From contig WHTQ01000020.1 of NCBI GenBank assembly GCA_009377645.1, forward strand, positions 1 to 57,104: a stretch of DNA of 57,104 nucleotides, given 5' to 3'. The notes below the pieces were generated by a model. It did not search any database. It had not been told where the DNA came from and saw nothing but the letters and a program-made list of their open reading frames with translations. The DNA comes from Micromonosporaceae bacterium. Its GTDB lineage: Bacteria; Actinomycetota; Actinomycetes; Mycobacteriales; Micromonosporaceae. Both the position numbers and the translations under genes were made by a program. Below, one piece after another: positions 43,788 through 51,365 of the stretch (positions within the stretch are counted from its first letter, which is position 1; each line of letters begins with the position of its first letter).

Positions 43788-44631
43788 CGGCCGGGCGGCA
43801 GGCGCGGATCGCGGCCAGCGTGGTGTGCACCGTGAACGCTTCGGCGTCGTCGCTGGCCCAGCCACCGTCGCTACGCTGGGCCTCGGCGAGCCGGCGCTGG
43901 GCGGCCAGCAGCAGCCAGTCGTCCGCCCCGACCTGGAGCCGGCGCAGCGCGCAGGCCAACGACGCCACGTCGGGCGCCAACAAATCCGGCAGCCGCTCGC
44001 CCAGCACCGCCTGGATCTGGGCCGCCTCCCAGAACCGGTTCTGCCCGAACAGGACCGCCGCCCCCAGCCAACCGGTGACCAGATAGGACGGCCAGGTCCC
44101 GTCCTCCCGCAGGCTGGCGGCGATCGCGTTCGCCGCACCGGTGACCACCCCGGCGTAGGCGCCACCGACCCGGGCATCCAGCGGACCCCCCGAGCGCGCC
44201 GTCAGCCCGGCGGCCGAGAGCCAGAACGCGGCGTTCGCGGTCAGGTAGAGGCGCGCCTCCGGGTCACCGGGCCGGGCCCATGGTGGCGCCTCGTCGGCCA
44301 GCGCCGGGTCCTCCTCCCAGCTGCCGTCCGGGCGCTGGGTCACCGCCAGCCAGTCCAGTGCCTGCCGGGCCGGCGGCCGGTTCAGTGCCCCGAGATCGTC
44401 CAGCTCGGCGAACCGGAAGCAGGTGGCGTCGACCGAGGCGACCGTCCCGCCCTGGCGGCCGGGCCAGCCGGCGCCGGCGAGCTGCCCGGCCTCCACCAGG
44501 GCCAGCAGCTCCGGGTCCGGCGCCGCGCCGTTGCGGAGGTAAGCCAGCCGGGCCCGGTCCACCTCGTCGCCGTGGGCGACCACGAAACCGATCGCCGCCG
44601 CGAGGTCCACCCGCCGGCTAGCGTCGGCCAT
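43756..44631 (-). CDS. Prenyltransferase/terpene-cyclase-like alpha-toroid protein
   Basis: The 291-residue protein has repeats of the alpha/alpha-toroid type: QRPDGSWEEDPALADEAPPWARPGD, LREDGTWPSYLVTGWLGAAVLFGQ and QRSDGGWASDDAEAFTVHTTLAAIRA. These resemble squalene-cyclase/prenyltransferase beta-subunit QW repeats. No DxDD cyclase motif was seen, so enzymatic function is doubtful. It begins (ATG 44631) 16 bp after moeZ and is in the same operon. The 3' end overlaps the NYN pseudogene by 32 bp, tail to tail. Confidence 0.78.
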   Translation of the reverse strand: MADASRRVDLAAAIGFVVAHGDEVDRARLAYLRNGAAPDPELLALVEAGQLAGAGWPGRQGGTVASVDATCFRFAELDDLGALNRPPARQALDWLAVTQRPDGSWEEDPALADEAPPWARPGDPEARLYLTANAAFWLSAAGLTARSGGPLDARVGGAYAGVVTGAANAIAASLREDGTWPSYLVTGWLGAAVLFGQNRFWEAAQIQAVLGERLPDLLAPDVASLACALRRLQVGADDWLLLAAQRRLAEAQRSDGGWASDDAEAFTVHTTLAAIRACRPAVTSSTPAGTA

Positions 44632-44647
44632 GGAAACGATCGACGCG

Positions 44648-45829
44648 CTAGTAGGACGGGAGGGACGGGTCGACCTGGCGGATCCAGGCGAGCACGCCGC
44701 CCTGCAGGTGTACGGCGTCCCGGAACCCGGCATCCTTGAGCGCGGCCAGCGCCTCGGCCGACCGGACACCGGACTTGCAGTAGAGGACGATCTGCCGGTT
44801 CTGGGGGAGAGTCGACAGCGCCTCGCCGGAGAGGATCTCGCCTTTGGGGACCAGGGTGCTGTCGGGAATCCGGACGATCTCGTACTCGGCCGGCTCGCGG
44901 ACGTCGACCAGCAGGAGGTCCTTGCCGGCGGTGCGCCACTCGGCGAGCTCGGTGGCGGTGATGGTGGCATCAGCAACCGCGAGCTCCGCCTCAGGAGAGA
45001 CGGCGCCGCAGAAGTCTTCGTAGTCGGGCAGCAGCTCGGTCTGGGTAGCGTTTGGTCCACACAGGACGCAGTTCGGGTCCTTCCGGACCCGGATCGTGCG
45101 GTACGCCATCTCCAGCGCGTCGTAGACGGTCAGCCGGCCGACCAGCGGCTCCCCCACCCCCGTCAGGAGCTTGATCGCCTCGGTCACCTGGATCGAGCCG
45201 ATCGAGGCGCACAGCACTCCGAGCACCCCGCCCTCGGCGCAGGACGGCACCATCCCGGGCGGCGGCGGCTCCGGGTAGAGGCACCGGTAGCACGGGCCAT
45301 GCTCAGCCCAGAACACCGACGCCTGCCCGTCGAACCGGTAGATCGAACCCCACACGTACGGCTTGCCGAGCAGCACCGCCGCGTCGTTGACCAGGTACCG
45401 GGTGGCGAAGTTGTCGGTGCCGTCGACGATCAGGTCGTAGCCACCGAAGATCTCGAAGATGTTGTCCCGGTCCAGCGCGACGTCGTGGATCACCACCCGG
45501 ACGTACGGGTTGATCTCGGCGATGCTCGCGGCCGCCGAGGCCGCCTTGGAGCGGCCGATGTCGGACTGGCCGTGGATGATCTGCCGCTGCAGGTTGGACT
45601 CGTCGACGGTGTCGAAGTCGACGACTCCGAGCGTGCCGACTCCGGCTGCCGCCAGATACATCAGCGCTGGGGAGCCGAGGCCACCGGCCCCGACACAGAG
45701 CACCCGGGCGTTCTTGAGTCGCTTCTGCCCGGCCACCCCGACATCCGGGATGATCAGGTGGCGCGAGTAACGGCGGATCTCGTCGGTGGTCAGCTCGGCG
45801 GCTGGCTCGACCAGCGGCGGCAGGGTCAC
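44648..45829 (-). CDS. moeZ: Adenylyltransferase/sulfurtransferase MoeZ (MoeB-rhodanese fusion)
   Basis: The 393-residue protein has a ThiF/MoeB E1-like N-terminal domain (ATP loop VLCVGAGGLGSPALMYLAAAGVG, VDGTDNFATRYL, zinc cysteines CYRC and CVLCG). A C-terminal rhodanese domain has active-site loop CKSGVRS. It adenylates and thiolates the C-terminus of sulfur-carrier proteins (such as CysO or MoaD in mycobacteria), feeding cysteine and molybdopterin synthesis. The GTG at 45829 starts it. Synteny with DUF3152, TetR and DUF3107 matches the M. tuberculosis Rv3206c-Rv3208A region. Confidence 0.95.
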   Translation of the reverse strand: MTLPPLVEPAAELTTDEIRRYSRHLIIPDVGVAGQKRLKNARVLCVGAGGLGSPALMYLAAAGVGTLGVVDFDTVDESNLQRQIIHGQSDIGRSKAASAAASIAEINPYVRVVIHDVALDRDNIFEIFGGYDLIVDGTDNFATRYLVNDAAVLLGKPYVWGSIYRFDGQASVFWAEHGPCYRCLYPEPPPPGMVPSCAEGGVLGVLCASIGSIQVTEAIKLLTGVGEPLVGRLTVYDALEMAYRTIRVRKDPNCVLCGPNATQTELLPDYEDFCGAVSPEAELAVADATITATELAEWRTAGKDLLLVDVREPAEYEIVRIPDSTLVPKGEILSGEALSTLPQNRQIVLYCKSGVRSAEALAALKDAGFRDAVHLQGGVLAWIRQVDPSLPSY

Positions 45830-45853
45830 GATCGGCTCCCGGCTATGAGGTCG

Positions 45854-45878
45854 CTTCGGCTCGCAAGCTTCGCCGAAG
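45854..45878. repeat. AGCTTGC-core palindromic repeat upstream of moeZ
   Basis: This 25-bp inverted repeat runs CTTCGGCTCGCAAGCTTCGC then CGAAG (ends CTTCGGC/GCCGAAG). Its reverse complement resembles the repeats at 29267 and 29301. It lies in the 120-bp gap between the DUF3152 gene and moeZ. Confidence 0.65.
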
Positions 45879-45949
45879 TGTGGCTACGCGTACCCGTCTA
45901 TTGTTACTCGCCGCCGCGGCCAGCCTGGCATGACCTGGGCCACCGTTTG

Positions 45950-46798
45950 CTACGGCGTGGGCGGGCCGGTGTACCGCCGGCCGTCCAGGTACGGCCAAGG
46001 GTTCGGCTCGCACCCGGCCAGCTCGACGGTCTGCTGCTGCATCACCGGGGCCGGCTCCCCCGGATCGGGGCACGCCTCGTGCCCGTACCCGAGCTCGTGG
46101 CCGACCTCGTGGTTGACCAGCATCTGCCGGTAGGTCGATAGCGCAACCCCGGCGTCGACGAACTGCGGCACCGACAGCCGCCACCGGCTGAAGTTCAAGA
46201 TCACCTGACCCGGACCCCGGCAGGAGACCCCGCCCTCGGGCAGGCCGGCGCCGATCACGTCCACACCCACTTCGGCGCACATCCGGGCGGTGGTCGCGCT
46301 GGTGGCCAGGTAGATAGTGAAGTCGTGCCCGGCGCCGTCCGGCACCCGCTGCAGCCGCAGGTCCTGCCCGGCGGTCCAGCCCTGCTCGGCTCCGAGCGTG
46401 TCGTCCACGAACCCGGCCAGCCCGGTCAGGTCCTCGTCCACCCCGTCCTCGACCCCGAGCCGGAACCGGCGCACCGGGCCGGACTCGCCGAGCTCCTCGC
46501 TCTCGCCCTCGGCGTACGTGAACGTGCCCGGGCCCTCGATCGGGAAGTCGCCCGGCAGCGACAGGACGGTCCCGTTCTTGCTCCTGGACGGCGCCGGCGC
46601 GGCGGTCGCGCGCTCCCGGAACCGGACCCCGCCGGCCCGGCCGGCCTCGTCGCCGGGCGCCGGCGGCGCCGCCCCGACGGCCGGGCCCCGGCCGCCCCGC
46701 CCGTCGCCGGCCAGCCAGTCCAGCACGAACGCCCCACCGGCCAGCAGCGCAACCAGCGCCACAGCCGTTACGACGAACCGGGAGCGGCGAGCAGACAT
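45950..46798 (-). CDS. DUF3152 secreted/anchored putative metalloprotease
   Basis: The 282-residue protein has an N-terminal signal anchor (FVVTAVALVALLAGGAFVLDWL, about 8-29), a low-complexity region and the DUF3152 domain. The domain contains NHEVGHELGYGHE, an HExxHxxGxxH zinc-metalloprotease motif (about 235). Four cysteines (for example in RMCAEVG and VSCRGPG) suggest disulfides outside the cell. The family is confined to actinobacteria (Rv3207c). Proteolysis is inferred from the motif and I know of no demonstrated substrate. Confidence 0.87.
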   Translation of the reverse strand: MSARRSRFVVTAVALVALLAGGAFVLDWLAGDGRGGRGPAVGAAPPAPGDEAGRAGGVRFRERATAAPAPSRSKNGTVLSLPGDFPIEGPGTFTYAEGESEELGESGPVRRFRLGVEDGVDEDLTGLAGFVDDTLGAEQGWTAGQDLRLQRVPDGAGHDFTIYLATSATTARMCAEVGVDVIGAGLPEGGVSCRGPGQVILNFSRWRLSVPQFVDAGVALSTYRQMLVNHEVGHELGYGHEACPDPGEPAPVMQQQTVELAGCEPNPWPYLDGRRYTGPPTP

Positions 46799-46833
46799 GG
46801 TGTTGGCCAGTCTGCCATACCAGACAACTGGCC

Positions 46834-47826
46834 TCACACCTCGTCTAGCAGGCCGATCACCGCACGGGCGACCAGCCGGGGCACCTCCATCTGGGCCACG
46901 TGGCCCACTCCGTCGAGCATCAGCAGCCGGCTGTCCGGGATCACCCAGGCCGCCTGTGGCGCCACCCGGATGTCGACCAGCCGGTCCTGCCGCCCGCCGA
47001 TCACCAGCGTCGGGGCGCGCACCGCGGCGGCGGTCCGCCACAACGACCGGCTGCCCGGCAGGTAGGCGCGCAGGAAGCTGCCGACCAGGCCGCGCATGGT
47101 GCGTAGGTACGCGGACAGGTAGTAATCGGCGCTGTACCGCAGCCGGATCTCCTCGATCGCCTCGACCAGCCGCTGCTCGGCCACCCGCCCCGGGTCGGCG
47201 AAGCACGCCTCGATCACCCGGCTGGCCAGCTCCTCGGGCGGGATCGTGCTGAGCACCCGGCGGGCGATCAGGTCACCCCGCGGCACCGCCAGCAGCGGCA
47301 CCATCCGGCTCTGCAGGGACCGGCGCGGGTCCAGGAACGGCAGCGCCGGGGAGATCAGGGTCAGCGTCCGCACCAGGTCCGGCCGGCCGGCGGCGACCAG
47401 GACAGCTACCGTGCCGCCGAGCGAGTTGCCGAGCAGGTGCACCGGCCCCGAGCCGGCCCGCTCCAGCCACCGGACCACCCGGGCGGCTAGCGACGGCAGC
47501 GTGTACCGGTCGGCCGGGGCGCTGCGGCCCGCCCCCGGCAGGTCGATGGCGGTCCCGTCCAGCCGCCCCGCCAGCAGCGCCGCCAGGTCGGTCCAGTTGG
47601 TCGAGGAGCCGCCCAGCCCGTGCACGTACAGGGCGGGCTCGGCGCCGGGCCCGGTCGGCGGGGTGTGGCGCAGGTAGGTCGCCGAACCGTCCAGCCGAAC
47701 CTCCCGCCCGGGCCACAGCGGAACCAGCGGGGGCAGCGCCGGCACCGCCGACTCCGGCGCCAGCACCGCCCGCTTGGTACGGTCGGCGGGGCTCGCCGGG
47801 TGGCGCGCCGGACGCGGGAATGGCAT
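46834..47826 (-). CDS. Alpha/beta hydrolase
   Basis: The 330-residue hydrolase has oxyanion-hole segment YVHGLGGSSTNW, nucleophile elbow LLGNSLGGTVAV (Ser), acid in GGRQDRLVDIRVA (Asp) and His in LDGVGHVAQMEVP. It follows the unknown 483-residue protein by 27 bp and precedes DUF3152 by 35 bp, so it is in the moeZ operon. The substrate is unknown; lipase/esterase-type activity is likely. Confidence 0.9.
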   Translation of the reverse strand: MPFPRPARHPASPADRTKRAVLAPESAVPALPPLVPLWPGREVRLDGSATYLRHTPPTGPGAEPALYVHGLGGSSTNWTDLAALLAGRLDGTAIDLPGAGRSAPADRYTLPSLAARVVRWLERAGSGPVHLLGNSLGGTVAVLVAAGRPDLVRTLTLISPALPFLDPRRSLQSRMVPLLAVPRGDLIARRVLSTIPPEELASRVIEACFADPGRVAEQRLVEAIEEIRLRYSADYYLSAYLRTMRGLVGSFLRAYLPGSRSLWRTAAAVRAPTLVIGGRQDRLVDIRVAPQAAWVIPDSRLLMLDGVGHVAQMEVPRLVARAVIGLLDEV

Positions 47827-47853
47827 CCGGCCATTGTCCGCCCGACTGGACCG

Positions 47854-49305
47854 TCAGTCGAGCAGCGCCTCCAGCCGCCGGTTCACCGCGCCGAGGGTGG
47901 CCCGCACCACCGCCTGCCGGGGGTCGCTGTCGACCAGCGCCGAACCGGTCAGCTGCTCGACCCAGCCGCCGCACACCAGCAGCAGCACCACCACCGCCAC
48001 CTCGGCGTTGCCGAACGGCACCACCCCGGTGTGCTCGACGAAGCAACGGGACGGCCCGGCCGGGTCGGCCCCCCCGCGCAGCAGCGAGTCGATCGCCTTC
48101 GCCGCGGCCACCGCCGCCAGCCGGACCAGGTACGAGTCGACGGCCGGGCCGTGGGCGATGCCGGTCACCTGCCGGTCGCCGGCGGTGAGCAGCACCTCGA
48201 CCGCGGCCTCCAGCCCGGACGTGCGGACCTGCACCTGGTCGATCACCACCCGGGGGCCGGGCTCGGAGGCCGGCAGTGGCCGCGACACCGGCTCGGGAAC
48301 CGGGTCGCGGTCGGGCACCAGCAGGTCGTCCATGTCCTCGTACACCCAGCCGTCCTGCGGCGCCCGGGCCTGCACCGGGACGGTGGGCAGGGCCGGGGCC
48401 GGGGCCGGGGTCGGGTCGTGGAGTGGCGCCAGCGGCGCGTCGCGCGGTGGCGCCGGGGGCGGGTCGGGTACGCGGACCGCGCCGTCCGCGCTTGCCGGGC
48501 CGGCGCCAGCCTCCTGGGGCGAGCGGGCCTGCGGCACGTGCTGGGGCGCCGCGGCCAGCCCCATCCGCTCCAGCAGCAGCCTGGCCACGGTGCGGCTGAC
48601 CTGGCCCGGGTCGGCGTCGTCGGCGAGGTCAAGCCGCAGCGTGTGCATCCCGTTCGGGTTGGTGCGCACCGACGCCGCCTCGACCCCGGCCACCTCCCGC
48701 ACCGCCGCCACCACCGCGTCGACGTCGAAGCTGCCGGTCGGCGCCTCCCCCGGGACGTCGTCCCGGCGGAGCTGGTCGGCGATCCAGGCCAGCTCGGGCG
48801 CGGTCCACCGCTCCCGCGGGGTGACCGGCTCGGTCGGGGACGAGGTCTCCGGGTCGGAGTCGTCCGAGACCGGCACGTCCGGCTCGGCGGGGACCCGTTG
48901 CGGCAGCCCCGACTCGACCAGCCCGCCGTAGCCGTCGAGCTCCCGGGACGGGTCGGGCTCCCGGGACCGATCCAGCAGGGCGGCTGGGCCGTCGGCCGGA
49001 CCCGGAGTGTGCCGGCTGGCCTCCCGCCACAGCGGCGGTTCCGCGACCGGAAAACCGCTGGCCGGGGTGTCGTCGTCCAGCCCCGGGACATACGGCTGGC
49101 GGTGCCGGGCCGCGCCACCGGCCGGACCGGTCGCGAGCAGCGCAAGTGGCTCGGCGGATGGCTCCAGCGCCGCCCCGGCGCTGGACCACCCCTGGTCGAC
49201 CAGGGCGCTGGCGCCGGCGGCGTGGTGCCCGCCGTTCACCCGCCACGCCGAAGGCTCGGCGTGACCCGGGTCGCTATCGCTGTCGGGTTGCCGTCGTTCG
49301 TCCAC
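47854..49305 (-). CDS. Uncharacterised 483-residue actinobacterial protein
   Basis: I do not recognise this protein. It starts with about 180 low-complexity Pro/Asp/Glu-rich residues. A compact segment follows (ERWTAPELAWIADQLRRDD, then FDVDAVVAAVREVAGVEAASVRTNPNGMHTLRLDLADDADPGQVSRTVARLLLERMGL, about 165-250). A second disordered stretch leads to a C-terminal alpha/beta domain (PRVVIDQVQVRTSGLEAAVEVLL and YLVRLAAVAAAKAIDSLL, about 350-420). It heads the operon with the hydrolase, DUF3152, moeZ and the toroid gene. The fold may be ACT- or LeuA-dimer-like, a weak guess from the alternation of strands and helices. Confidence 0.75.
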   Translation of the reverse strand: MDERRQPDSDSDPGHAEPSAWRVNGGHHAAGASALVDQGWSSAGAALEPSAEPLALLATGPAGGAARHRQPYVPGLDDDTPASGFPVAEPPLWREASRHTPGPADGPAALLDRSREPDPSRELDGYGGLVESGLPQRVPAEPDVPVSDDSDPETSSPTEPVTPRERWTAPELAWIADQLRRDDVPGEAPTGSFDVDAVVAAVREVAGVEAASVRTNPNGMHTLRLDLADDADPGQVSRTVARLLLERMGLAAAPQHVPQARSPQEAGAGPASADGAVRVPDPPPAPPRDAPLAPLHDPTPAPAPALPTVPVQARAPQDGWVYEDMDDLLVPDRDPVPEPVSRPLPASEPGPRVVIDQVQVRTSGLEAAVEVLLTAGDRQVTGIAHGPAVDSYLVRLAAVAAAKAIDSLLRGGADPAGPSRCFVEHTGVVPFGNAEVAVVVLLLVCGGWVEQLTGSALVDSDPRQAVVRATLGAVNRRLEALLD

Positions 49306-49330
49306 GCGCGCTCCTTGCTGCCCTCAATGA

Positions 49331-49360
49331 GGTTACCGTGCGGGACCGTCTCCGTTAACC
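49331..49360. promoter_or_regulatory. Possible TetR operator in the divergent gap
   Basis: GGTTACCG (49331-49338) and CGTTAACC (49353-49360) form an imperfect inverted repeat (one mismatch per arm pair) across 14 bases, upstream of the TetR start and the divergent unknown gene. Confidence 0.35.
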
Positions 49361-49434
49361 CGCGGCCGTCGAACCGCGGATCCGCACCATACGTGATGAT
49401 GTACTCGGTGGAGCCGACCAGCGAGGAGGAAACG

Positions 49435-50106
49435 ATGGCCTCGGAGACGACACCGACCGCGGCGGAGCATTCGGACGCCGCGGACCTCGGCATCGGGCGC
49501 CCCACCCGCCTGCCCAGGTCGGTCCGCCGCCAGCAGCTGCTCGCGGCCGCCCAGGAGGTGTTCGTGGCGCAGGGATACCACGCCGCCGCGATGGACGACA
49601 TCGCCGAGCGGGCGGGGGTCTCCAAACCCGTGCTCTACCAGCATTTCCCCAGCAAGCTGGAACTCTACCTGGCACTGCTCGACACTCACTGTAGTGCACT
49701 GGTAACGAAGACCCACGCGGCCATGGCGGCCACCACCGACAACAAAGAGCGGGTACGCGGGGCGATGCAGGCCTACTTCGACATCATCGACCACGAGAGC
49801 GAGGCGTTCCGGCTGGTCTTCGAGTCGGACCTGCGCAACGAGCCGGCCGCCCGGGAACGGGTGGACCGGGCGGAACGGGAGTCGATCGAGGCGATCGCCG
49901 GGACCATCATGGGCGACACCGGGGTCAGCCGGGACCAGGCCGAGCTGCTGGCCGCGGGCCTAGTCGGCTCCGCCCACACCGCCGCCCGGTTCTGGCTGGC
50001 CGGCGGGCGGCGGGTTCCCAAGTCGGAGGCGGAGGCGCTGCTGGCCGCGCTGGCCTGGCGCGGCATCGCGAGCTTCCCGATGCAGGGCGACCCGGAGGGG
50101 CGGTAG
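49435..50106 (+). CDS. TetR-family transcriptional regulator
   Basis: The 223-residue dimeric repressor has N-terminal HTH (RRQQLLAAAQEVFVAQGYHAAAMDDIAERAGVSKPVLYQHFPSKLELY, about 29-75) and a helical ligand-binding domain. GAGGAGG ends six bases before ATG 49435. Divergent from the 483-residue/moeZ operon across about 130 bp, it resembles Rv3208 in position. An imperfect inverted repeat (GGTTACCG with CGTTAACC) at 49331-49360 could be its operator. DUF3107 follows. Confidence 0.92.
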   Translation: MASETTPTAAEHSDAADLGIGRPTRLPRSVRRQQLLAAAQEVFVAQGYHAAAMDDIAERAGVSKPVLYQHFPSKLELYLALLDTHCSALVTKTHAAMAATTDNKERVRGAMQAYFDIIDHESEAFRLVFESDLRNEPAARERVDRAERESIEAIAGTIMGDTGVSRDQAELLAAGLVGSAHTAARFWLAGGRRVPKSEAEALLAALAWRGIASFPMQGDPEGR

Positions 50107-50168
50107 CGCGGGGCGGCACCGGCCGGAGGCGGTATCGTCGGCGGCGGAGCTTGAGACGAGGAGTCACC

Positions 50169-50396
50169 TTGGAAGTCAAGATCGGCGTCCAGTACGGGGG
50201 ACGCGAGCTGGTGCTGGAGAGCGCGCAGACCCCGGAGGAGGTTACCGAGGTGGTGACCGCCGCGATCACCGACTCGACCGGCGCGCTGCAGCTGGTGGAC
50301 GAGAAGGGACGCCGGGTGATCGTGCCGGTGGACAAGCTCGCCTATGTCGAGATCGCCGAGCAGCAGCACCGTACGGTCGGGTTCACCCCGGGCTGA
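50169..50396 (+). CDS. DUF3107 small protein
   Basis: The 75-residue protein matches the actinobacterial DUF3107 family (Rv3208A/TB9.4): EVKIGVQYGGRELVLESAQTPEEV at the N-terminus and VDEKGRRVIVPVDKLAYVEIAEQ near the end. The fold is probably a small beta-rich dimer; no function is established. It likely starts at TTG 50169 (GAGGAG six bases upstream), which gives the conserved N-terminus; TTG 50151 is in frame but extends it. Confidence 0.88.
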   Translation: MEVKIGVQYGGRELVLESAQTPEEVTEVVTAAITDSTGALQLVDEKGRRVIVPVDKLAYVEIAEQQHRTVGFTPG

Positions 50397-50412
50397 CCCA
50401 CCTGGCGGCCCG

Positions 50413-51066
50413 TCAGTTGTTGAGCCCGACCGAGGTCATCCGGGCGCCGTGTGCCTGGGTGAGCCGCTTGAGCAGGGTCTGCACGCCCTCCTGGTCACCG
50501 GAGCCGGTCACCACCAGCACGGCCAGGGCGGGTCGGGCGGCCGCCACCCACTGCGCCTGCGAGATCCCCTCCCCGACCAGCCGCCGTGCCCAGATCGACA
50601 GCCGGTTCGCCAGCTTCGGGTCGGCTCCGATCGCCGACCGGATCTCGGACGCCGCGAACTCGGCGTACCGGGAGTCGTGCAACACCTCCCGGACCAGCTC
50701 CCGGTCCCGGTCGCCGAGGAAGGCGGCCACCTCTCGGGTGAAGTCGTCGGCAACGCCGTCCCCGACGTACGCCTTGGTCAGCGCCTCCAGCCAGTCCCGC
50801 GGCTCGGTCCGGTCGTGATAGGCCTGCAGCGGCTCGGCGAACGGGCGCATCGCCTGCTCCGGGTCCGCTCCCAGCTCGCCCAGCCGGGCCACCAGCCGGC
50901 GATAGTTACCGATCTCGGCCGCGGCCATCTCGCAGAGCACCGCCCGGCGACGCAGGTCCGGGGCCAGCCGGGCATCGGCCGCCATCCGTTCGAACGCCAG
51001 CAGCTCGCCGTAGCCGAGCATGCCGAGCAGCTCGACCACCGCCTCCCGGGGCGGCTGTGAGGTCAT
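50413..51066 (-). CDS. Ferritin-like (MiaE-like) fold protein
   Basis: The 217-residue helical protein is of the MiaE-like ferritin family (Rv3210c neighbourhood). Glutamates in VVELLGMLGYGELLAFERMAADA, LCEMAAAEIGNYRRL and SRYAEFAASEIRSAI are spaced like carboxylate-bridged di-iron ligands, although I cannot confirm all. The tRNA-hydroxylase role of true MiaE is not implied. The ATG at 51066 is chosen; GTG 51075 is three codons earlier. It is convergent with DUF3107 and divergent from the DEAD helicase. Confidence 0.82.
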   Translation of the reverse strand: MTSQPPREAVVELLGMLGYGELLAFERMAADARLAPDLRRRAVLCEMAAAEIGNYRRLVARLGELGADPEQAMRPFAEPLQAYHDRTEPRDWLEALTKAYVGDGVADDFTREVAAFLGDRDRELVREVLHDSRYAEFAASEIRSAIGADPKLANRLSIWARRLVGEGISQAQWVAAARPALAVLVVTGSGDQEGVQTLLKRLTQAHGARMTSVGLNN

Positions 51067-51365
51067 GTCGGTCACACCGGGCAGGCTAGCCGGGCGTGAG
51101 CTGCCGCACGTCTCCGCCTGCCCGGGTCGGGACCGGGTCGGATTGGGGCGGAGGGTACCGACCGGTGCACTCGCCGTTCGCGTACTATCGAGATGTTGCC
51201 GCGGGCGGTCCTCGCCCGCGACGCGCGTACCCACGGTCAGCGCGACCGGGAGCGGCGCGCGCCAGACCGACTGACATCGCGCCCTTCGGACAAACAGGGC
51301 GCTCCCATACCGCCGGCCTCCACACCGCGCCGGCGGCCCGATGAAGGGCACGCGAACACTACCCC
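51067..51365. promoter_or_regulatory. Long leader and divergent gap upstream of the DEAD-box helicase
   Basis: These 299 bp contain no gene. A promoter-like TACTAT lies at 51183-51188. Downstream, CGCGGGCG (51200-51207) pairs with CGCCCGCG (51213-51220) around GTCCT, giving a strong leader hairpin about 145 nt before the start codon. If TACTAT is the -10 box the helicase mRNA has a leader of roughly 170 nt. Confidence 0.4.
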
